A stretch of 10,619 nucleotides of DNA, from positions 1 to 10,619 of the forward strand of contig DAOVIP010000024.1 of the NCBI GenBank assembly GCA_030671465.1, in the 5' to 3' direction. The notes below the pieces were generated by a model. That model was not told the DNA's origin. It did not search any database and saw nothing but the letters and a program-made list of their open reading frames with translations. This document shows, piece after piece, positions 6,755 to 10,619 of the stretch (positions are counted from its first letter, which is position 1; each line of letters opens with the position of its first letter). Origin of the DNA: Candidatus Aminicenantota bacterium. GTDB lineage: Bacteria; Acidobacteriota; Aminicenantia; UBA2199. The position numbers and the translations under genes were made by a program.

Positions 6755-7229
6755 AATAATCCTCCATGAATTTTAATATTCCTTCAATATCATTAATTTT
6801 AAAACAGGGAATTTCTTTGGTGATTCCTCTATCTGCAACAACTGCCGACAAATTATCCACTGAAAATCTGAGCTGATCATTTTTTTTTGAATCAAAAACT
6901 TCTATCACAGGAATATCATCCCGGTAAAGACCTTCAAGCAACAAAATATCAAAATCATTGAGTTTCGATTCAATGATATCAAAGATTTCCTTATCTTCCT
7001 CAATTTTTCTCATATTAAGTACTTCCTTTTTTGAAACAAGGTATACTTCTGCAGAACCGGCTTCAAGAAATCTGAATGTGTCTTTTGATTCAGGCTCCAG
7101 GTGATACTTGTGAGGAGCATTCTTAACCACCATCACCGTTTTATTTTTCCGTTTAAATTCCTTTATTAGTCTGGTTATCAATGTTGTCTTTCCACTATTC
7201 GACCATCCGGTAAAAGAAAAAGTAATCAT
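6747..7229 (-). CDS. mobB: molybdopterin-guanine dinucleotide biosynthesis protein B
   Basis: The 160-residue length is normal for MobB. The P-loop GWSNSGKT lies at residues 8-15, and SKDTFRFLEAGS at about 48-59 matches the conserved GKDSxRxxxAGA-like MobB segment. MobB is a cytoplasmic GTP-binding helper for MobA, which adds guanine nucleotide to molybdopterin to form the bis-MGD cofactor of DMSO-reductase-family enzymes. Its position beside genes for NrfD and Fe-S partners of such an enzyme suits that job. The ATG at 7229 has no visible ribosome site, but an in-frame stop two codons upstream rules out a longer start. The gene has its own promoter and a leader of about 160 bases with a stem-loop. 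It overlaps the next small gene by eight bases. Confidence 0.9.
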   Translation of the reverse strand: MITFSFTGWSNSGKTTLITRLIKEFKRKNKTVMVVKNAPHKYHLEPESKDTFRFLEAGSAEVYLVSKKEVLNMRKIEEDKEIFDIIESKLNDFDILLLEGLYRDDIPVIEVFDSKKNDQLRFSVDNLSAVVADRGITKEIPCFKINDIEGILKFMEDYCG

Positions 7230-7260
7230 AGACTATTGTAATTATTAACTGTAATTATTT

Positions 7261-7307
7261 GGAAAGTTGACAGAAGAGGAAATTTCAGAGAAAGCTTCAA
7301 CTCTTCC
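7261..7307 (-). other. stem-loop in the mobB mRNA leader
   Basis: GGAAAGTTGA (7261-7270) pairs with TCAACTCTTCC (7297-7307) over ten base pairs with one bulged base (C7303), leaving a 26-base loop. The loop includes GAAATTTC at 7279-7286, the same core as in the 2593-2632 region. It lies about 30 bases upstream of the mobB start codon and has no T-run after it on the minus strand, so it is not an intrinsic terminator. It could be a cis-regulatory RNA, an mRNA-stability element or chance; I do not recognise a known riboswitch. Confidence 0.35.
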
Positions 7308-7383
7308 GACCTTTTGCAAACTTTCATACCATATTGTTTTTCATAAAATTTATCTTTAAAATGGAATTATGTTTTGCTCACAA

Positions 7384-7402
7384 TATCCTACATAGTAGGA
7401 TA
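7384..7402. promoter_or_regulatory. palindromic operator over the mobB -10 box
   Basis: TATCCTAC-ATA-GTAGGATA is a perfect inverted repeat of two eight-base arms around three bases. It covers the -10 box and the likely start point of the mobB promoter, the classic position for a repressor. No T-run follows on either strand, so it is not a terminator. I do not recognise the matching regulator; the motif is not the usual ModE, FNR or Rex site. Confidence 0.7.
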
Positions 7403-7425
7403 AACGAACTTCTCTTTTTTGTCAA
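7397..7425 (-). promoter_or_regulatory. mobB: sigma70-type promoter of mobB
   Basis: On the minus strand a perfect TTGACA (7425-7420) is followed by exactly 17 bases and TATCCT (7402-7397). Transcription would start near 7390, after the ccsA-type gene ends at 7439, so mobB has independent expression. I see no convincing terminator between the two genes, so read-through from the cytochrome maturation operon is also possible. Confidence 0.68.
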
Positions 7426-7438
7426 TAGTTAGAAAAAT

Positions 7439-9334
7439 TTAAAAACGAGATTTTTTTTTCAGAAAAAATCCGCTGCTCAGGACAAAGGTTAATTCCAGGA
7501 TGATGAAAACCATCAAAACCAGGGCAATTCCCGAGGTAAACCCATAGCTGTGAAGCCCCACACCCAGCAGATTGATTCCAAACCAGGAAAGGGCAACCGT
7601 AACAACTCCGATAATGGTTCCCAGGGAAAATTCTTTTTCTCCGATCCATTTTGACAATTTGGCATGAAACAGAATAACCGACCACAAAATCACCACGAGA
7701 GCCCCGTTTTCCTTGGGGTCCCAGCCCCAGAAACGCCCCCAGGATTGGTCGGCCCACATCCCTCCCATAACCGTTCCCAGAAAAGTGAAAATAAGGCCAA
7801 AGGCCTGGGTGGCATATATGGACTGAAAGGTATTCTTAACTACATCCTTTTTATCGCCAATAAAAAGCATCTGAAACACATACACATGACCGATAATACC
7901 GGATATAACAATTCCGGCAAAGCCGACGGTGATGGTAATCACATGGGTGGAAAGCCAGAAATTCGAATCCAATACTGCTACCAGCATCCCCATGGTATCG
8001 CCTTCCAGGGCATATTTGCCGGCAATTAAAAGCATGATAATCCCGGAAATACTCCCGGTTAAAATGCCAATTTTTTTCTTCTTGAAAAATTCCAGGATGA
8101 TCCCCAGGACAACCGTCATCCAGCCGGTAAAAACAAAGGTTTCATACAGATTGGTGACCGGAGGTCTGGACATGACCACCATTCGGGAAACCATTCCATA
8201 GGTATGAAACATAAGTCCGGCCACCAGTAAAACAAAGCTGCTTCTGTATAGCCATTTTTTTAAGAACAAAAAAGAGAGCAGCAATAAAAAAACCGAAAGT
8301 CCATAGAAAAATTCAGATCGGTAAAACGGATCAATTTGATTGTATAGAATTTCGGCAGAAATTTTTCCTGTGGTCACTTTTCCTTCCAATGCCTTCAAGG
8401 TCATATCATTAAATGAGCTCAGGGCACGGTCAAATAATTCCTGATCACCGGTCAGGAAGGCTTCTGAAACCTGTCCCAACAGAATGATCTCCTTTCTTGG
8501 GGGGTTATGAAGCCGGTAACTTTTGTTCAGCGACTCCCGGGGACTGATCCAGTTTTCAGTCTGATTTTGTGGTTCATAAATGACAATAAAGGGAAGGGGA
8601 TCAGTCTGGGTTGCGTTTTTATCCAATTGCCGAATAACAGTCAGTATTTCATTATCACTCATGGATCTTTTTCCACCCGGCTTGTTCATTATGTCCTGCC
8701 GGAAGGAATTCAATAGGTTTATCCTCTCCATCAATTCCAGATGGCTGAACTCCTCCCGCTTTTCCGAAAGTCCCAGTGACTTCTTGATCCGGTTGTTGAC
8801 AATGGTCAAATTCCTCCGGGGCCGGGAGAACTGCATACTCTCGATCAATTGCCGGTACAGATACAATTTATTGAAGAGTACGATAATTTCATTCTCCACC
8901 ACTGTTCTTTCATCATCCCCAAGCTTCGATGCGGAAAAGGCCAGATTTTGCAACCGGAGAAAATAGCTACCCAACTGGGAGTAGCTATAGCGATCCCGAT
9001 CTTCACCGGTTTTGATGCCCAGTGAATGGAGGACCTGGGGGTGATTGATCAGGAAAACCCGGTCATCAACGCTCTGCTGCGGAGCCAGTAAAACCCTGGA
9101 CAACCATACAATCGCCGGTTTTCCGTCAAATTGACTCCGTCCGGAAAACTGTTTCAATATATTCTGAGCATAGGTATCCAGGGGTTTTTTTCTTCCGTTT
9201 TCCAGTATCACCATTTTTTTCAAATTTTTTAAAGAACTGATCGATGTTCTCAATTGATCGTTCTGTGACCAGCCCATGGAAACGAGTGGGCCGAATAAAA
9301 CCAGAAGTAAAAATATATTTCTCAATCTTTTCAT
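7439..9334 (-). CDS. System II cytochrome c biogenesis protein, CcsA/CcsB (ResC) type with long N-terminal periplasmic extension
   Basis: The 631-residue protein has an N-terminal signal or anchor (about 4-22), a long hydrophilic region to about 340 and then about eight membrane helices. The haem-handling WWD motif reads WGRFWGWDPKEN at 532-543. Likely haem ligands are H464 (LSTH) and H595 (LHSYGF) flanking it, with H377 (FHTYG) in a helix. CcsA proteins carry haem across the membrane and attach it to CXXCH motifs of periplasmic apocytochromes, together with ResB. Classical CcsA proteins are roughly 300 residues, so about 320 extra N-terminal residues are present here, including the segment NGRKKPLDTYAQ at 46-57. 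The ATG overlaps the ResB-type stop as ATGA without a clear ribosome site. Family identity is firm; the role of the extension is unknown. Confidence 0.93.
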   Translation of the reverse strand: MKRLRNIFLLLVLFGPLVSMGWSQNDQLRTSISSLKNLKKMVILENGRKKPLDTYAQNILKQFSGRSQFDGKPAIVWLSRVLLAPQQSVDDRVFLINHPQVLHSLGIKTGEDRDRYSYSQLGSYFLRLQNLAFSASKLGDDERTVVENEIIVLFNKLYLYRQLIESMQFSRPRRNLTIVNNRIKKSLGLSEKREEFSHLELMERINLLNSFRQDIMNKPGGKRSMSDNEILTVIRQLDKNATQTDPLPFIVIYEPQNQTENWISPRESLNKSYRLHNPPRKEIILLGQVSEAFLTGDQELFDRALSSFNDMTLKALEGKVTTGKISAEILYNQIDPFYRSEFFYGLSVFLLLLSFLFLKKWLYRSSFVLLVAGLMFHTYGMVSRMVVMSRPPVTNLYETFVFTGWMTVVLGIILEFFKKKKIGILTGSISGIIMLLIAGKYALEGDTMGMLVAVLDSNFWLSTHVITITVGFAGIVISGIIGHVYVFQMLFIGDKKDVVKNTFQSIYATQAFGLIFTFLGTVMGGMWADQSWGRFWGWDPKENGALVVILWSVILFHAKLSKWIGEKEFSLGTIIGVVTVALSWFGINLLGVGLHSYGFTSGIALVLMVFIILELTFVLSSGFFLKKKSRF

Positions 9335-10476
9335 CGTTCGAAACTATGCCTTTGATTTTTCCTTTTCTTCATTAACATCAGTATAAAATGAACACACAAT
9401 CCCATGAAAATGATGATACTGGCAATGTAGGGGAAGAATTTTCCCGAATTTTCAACCACAGCCAAAACGCTGTATTCAGTTCCGTCTTTGGCAATGAAAT
9501 ATGAAGACTGATACAGGGTGAAATTTTTGTACCGCAGTGGTTTGTTCATGGAGATGATTACCTCACGGAGAAGCTCTTTGACCTGTAATTCCATCCGGCT
9601 CTCATAACTTTCAATAATACTGGATCCCGGATAAAATATTCTTTTAAAATCGATAAGTTTCAGGGCAAAAGGCAGCAAAAACCGCTTCTTCCGGAGTGAG
9701 AAATAATGGTGACTCCCTCCGACCTCAACCAGGGTTGGTCCCCGGTCCCCGCCAAAGAGAAGGATTCTCCCCGGTATTTCAACCGGAGAATGAACTGAAA
9801 AAATCAAGCCTGACCGGTTTTTTGAGGGTTCTTTATGCCCGGGTTCAGGCTTTAACTGGTGAATTCCCGAGGCATTCCTGATCTCAGCTCGGTCCTGGCC
9901 ATTGCTTTTTACATAGGCCTGACAATTTTTATAATATTCCAGCACCCGAATATCCAGGTCCAGGGGTTCGATCCGAATCAGATCATCCGGACCCAAGCCA
10001 TCTGCATCAACCGCATATACGATTTTCTTGTTCTGACCCGCTTTCCAGACCGCCAATTCCCAATTCCGGCTGGAAATCGAGAAATGTTTCTCCTCGCCTT
10101 CCCGTAAACTGATCATGGATTCCTGGGAAAAATAGTAAGTAAAAAAACTGCCCACAAAAAAAATAAGAATGCCCGCATGGGTCAGGATATTTCCGGTATT
10201 GGACCATTTCAGGGGAATCCTGAAAAGCATTGCACTCAAAACATTCAAGAATAAAACCCAGAAAATCAGAACAGTACCGGGGATGGGCAAAACCCCAAAC
10301 AGAAAAACAAACCATGAATAAAAGAACTTCTGCTGGGAGGCGTAAAGCCCGTGATCGACCTGATAGACCGTACCCCAGATCACAACCATCAGCAATAGAA
10401 ACAGGCAAATGACGGTCAATTTCGGAGAAGCCAGGAACTTGATCAAGGGCTGGGGGCTAATTTTTTTCAATGTCAT
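9331..10476 (-). CDS. resB: System II cytochrome c biogenesis protein, ResB/Ccs1 type
   Basis: The product is 381 residues from the ATG at 10476. Membrane helices lie at about 20-38, 60-84 and 97-116. H100 (NILTHAGI) sits in the third and is a candidate haem ligand. A periplasmic domain of about 220 residues follows, then a last helix at about 342-366. The segment MNKPLRYKNFTLYQSSY before the last helix is typical of ResB proteins. ResB works with the CcsA-type protein as cytochrome c synthase, probably holding and reducing the apocytochrome. I chose ATG at 10476, with GAGGT 11 bases upstream, over an in-frame TTG at 10506 that would add ten polar residues and lacks a clear ribosome site. The start overlaps the preceding gene by 20 bases and the stop overlaps the next gene by four. 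Confidence 0.9.
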   Translation of the reverse strand: MTLKKISPQPLIKFLASPKLTVICLFLLLMVVIWGTVYQVDHGLYASQQKFFYSWFVFLFGVLPIPGTVLIFWVLFLNVLSAMLFRIPLKWSNTGNILTHAGILIFFVGSFFTYYFSQESMISLREGEEKHFSISSRNWELAVWKAGQNKKIVYAVDADGLGPDDLIRIEPLDLDIRVLEYYKNCQAYVKSNGQDRAEIRNASGIHQLKPEPGHKEPSKNRSGLIFSVHSPVEIPGRILLFGGDRGPTLVEVGGSHHYFSLRKKRFLLPFALKLIDFKRIFYPGSSIIESYESRMELQVKELLREVIISMNKPLRYKNFTLYQSSYFIAKDGTEYSVLAVVENSGKFFPYIASIIIFMGLCVHFILMLMKKRKNQRHSFER

Positions 10477-10619
10477 TCCCTTTGGAGACCTCGAACGACC
10501 GGACAAAGCTGAGATAATGGTCTCTGTGCCTGGACAGCACGGCTTTTTTATCCATCATTTTAACGAATACCGTTTTATCGGGAAGGCGAAAAACCGTTAC
10601 CAACATGGACAGGCTATCC
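10457..10619 (-). CDS. C-terminal fragment of an unidentified protein (5' end outside window)
   Basis: An open frame enters from the right edge and ends with TAG at 10457-10459, giving about 53 visible residues: DSLSMLVTVFRLPDKTVFVKMM, then DKKAVLSRHRDHYLSFVRSF near the end. Its stop lies 20 bases inside the resB-type gene, the tight spacing of a co-transcribed gene. The strand-strand-helix tail resembles the end of small secreted proteins that I have seen described only as hypothetical, but I cannot name a family. It is probably part of the cytochrome maturation operon. The fragment is too short for a functional call. Confidence 0.6.
   Translation of the reverse strand, partial: DSLSMLVTVFRLPDKTVFVKMMDKKAVLSRHRDHYLSFVRSFEVSKGNDIEKN

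Noticed and set aside
7316..7331. A second sigma54-like element (TGG...TTTGC) upstream of mobB
   Set aside because: GG and GC are 11 bases apart rather than the fixed ten, and a better sigma70 promoter lies just upstream.
7384..7402. Palindrome as a terminator for the ccsA-type gene
   Set aside because: No T-run follows on the minus strand, and the repeat sits exactly on a -10 box, so an operator fits better.
10007..10408. 133-codon minus-strand frame inside the resB-type gene
   Set aside because: It is a shifted-frame shadow, rich in Cys and Phe, with no motifs.
10477..10506. Longer resB-type protein starting at TTG 10506
   Set aside because: The extra ten residues are polar and unlike the family N-terminus, there is no good ribosome site, and the ATG at 10476 has GAGGT upstream.
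1..10619. CRISPR arrays, tRNA, rRNA, insertion sequences
   Set aside because: I saw no regularly spaced repeats, transposase motifs, terminal repeats or tRNA-like folds in the intergenic intervals, which are all under 270 bases.

Overview
This window is from a Gram-negative, anaerobically respiring bacterium. The evidence is an outer-membrane barrel protein, a Tat-exported ferredoxin-like subunit, a molybdenum-cofactor gene and a System II (Ccs/Res) cytochrome c maturation pair. I cannot assign a phylum from the sequence. All genes read right to left on the minus strand. GC content is low on the left (11/60 and 18/60 in two lines I counted by hand, at 5941 and 3001) and higher on the right (32/60 and 36/60 at 9001 and 9721), which suggests an accessory block beside a more conserved region.

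From right to left, the first block (10619 to 7439) holds the C-terminal tail of an unknown protein, a ResB-type protein and a CcsA-type cytochrome c synthase subunit with a long N-terminal extension. The start codons overlap the preceding stop codons. The second block (7438 to 6593) is a mobB gene with its own sigma70-like promoter, a palindrome across the -10 box, a structured leader, and an overlapping 53-codon small gene.

The third block (6592 to 2654) is a three-gene sensory operon: a PhnD-type periplasmic binding protein (probable lipoprotein), a membrane histidine kinase and an NtrC-type sigma54-dependent response regulator. Its promoter copies the mobB promoter layout, including spacing and palindrome position. 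The fourth block (2653 to 1) starts with a regulatory region containing a sigma54-type -24/-12 promoter and an upstream 32-bp dyad. It is followed by an outer-membrane porin-like gene, an NrfD/PsrC-type membrane subunit and a Tat-exported four-cluster-type Fe-S subunit that runs off the window.

The simplest reading is a self-contained oxyanion or sulfur-compound respiration module. The binding protein senses the substrate, the kinase and regulator switch on sigma54 transcription, the porin admits the substrate, and a molybdopterin enzyme (catalytic gene expected just left of base 1) reduces it using electrons from the NrfD and Fe-S subunits. MobB would help mature its cofactor and Ccs/Res would mature partner cytochromes. 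The layout resembles the X-S-R sensor modules of arsenic metabolism and the gene order of some arsenate respiratory operons. Tetrathionate, polysulfide or another substrate remains possible because the catalytic gene is not visible.
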